A stretch of 13,829 nt of DNA from Candidatus Aminicenantota bacterium (GTDB taxonomy: Bacteria > Acidobacteriota > Aminicenantia > Aminicenantales > Aminicenantaceae), in assembly GCA_030617525.1 (NCBI GenBank), contig JAUWVG010000018.1, forward strand, positions 1 through 13,829, written 5' to 3'. Each line of letters opens with the position of its first letter. The stretch's first letter is position 1. Below, piece by piece: positions 13,697 to 13,829 of this stretch. A model generated the notes under the pieces. The model saw nothing but the letters and a program-made list of their open reading frames with translations, did not search any database and was not told the DNA's origin. Position numbers and translations under genes: made by a program.

Positions 13697-13829
13697 ATGG
13701 CAAAATCCGTAAATAATAACCAGGATACCGTTTATAAGATCACAAATGGCAAGGATCTGTGGGCCGAATGGTTGGGTCGTTATACTCGATCATGGCGAAT
13801 CGTTTTAGGCTTGTGCCTGGTCCTCTTCT
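13697..13829 (+). CDS. N-terminus of a divergent, probably membrane-anchored protein (partial at right edge)
   Basis: An open frame runs from the ATG at 13697 to the window edge, giving 44 complete codons. It reads MAKSVNNNQDTVYKITNGKD and then LWAEWLGRYTRSWRIVLGLCLVLF. The last part looks like the beginning of a membrane segment preceded by arginines, so the N-terminus would be cytoplasmic. I do not recognise the family; too little is visible. Its reality is supported mainly by the near-consensus rightward promoter at 13586-13614 and the GGTGAT ribosome-binding site, since an open frame this short could occur by chance. It is transcribed away from the polysaccharide operon and shares the regulatory region with it, so it might be functionally linked, but nothing proves this. 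Confidence 0.5.
   Translation, partial: MAKSVNNNQDTVYKITNGKDLWAEWLGRYTRSWRIVLGLCLVLF

Overview
The window looks like the front part of a capsule/exopolysaccharide (or O-antigen-like) gene cluster of a Gram-negative bacterium. An outer-membrane Wza-type exporter, an inner-membrane tyrosine autokinase, a Wzx-type flippase and a Wzy-type polymerase together indicate a Wzx/Wzy-dependent pathway in a cell with two membranes. DNA is moderately AT-rich, with A/T-rich promoters of ordinary sigma70 type. Nothing visible fixes the genus. Two B12-binding-type radical SAM enzymes would suit an anaerobe or microaerophile, but that is inference.

Layout, following transcription (right to left on the minus strand): a 261-bp regulatory region (13436-13696) holds two near-identical tandem promoters firing left and one near-consensus promoter firing right. 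Leftward come the AMIN-domain Wza-like exporter (12134-13435), the Wzc-like BY-kinase (10141-12111), the polymerase/ligase (8701-10077), the flippase (7211-8641), radical SAM enzyme 2 (5844-7214), a short-chain dehydrogenase (5054-5836), radical SAM enzyme 1 (3627-5057), two GT4 glycosyltransferases (2419-3594 and 1271-2422), a CgeB-like glycosyltransferase (264-1274), and the N-terminal part of a further GT4 glycosyltransferase running off the left edge (1-234). Four neighbouring pairs share an ATGA stop/start overlap and the other gaps are 7-63 bp, so all eleven genes are probably one operon. To the right, the start of a divergent membrane protein gene (13697 to the edge) has its own promoter.

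How they fit together: the glycosyltransferases would build a lipid-linked repeat unit, the flippase would move it across the inner membrane, the polymerase would join units, the kinase would set chain length and couple to the exporter, and the exporter would pass the polymer through the outer membrane. The SDR between two radical SAM genes suggests an unusual modification of a sugar, the lipid carrier or a non-sugar decoration; its chemistry cannot be read from the sequence. No initiating sugar-phosphate transferase and no Wzb-type phosphatase is present in this window.

Most noteworthy: the duplicated 24-bp promoter/operator element, the radical SAM-SDR-radical SAM block, and the AMIN-OPX fusion. 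I found no CRISPR array, insertion sequence, tRNA or rRNA. There is no clear evidence of a wholly new system.
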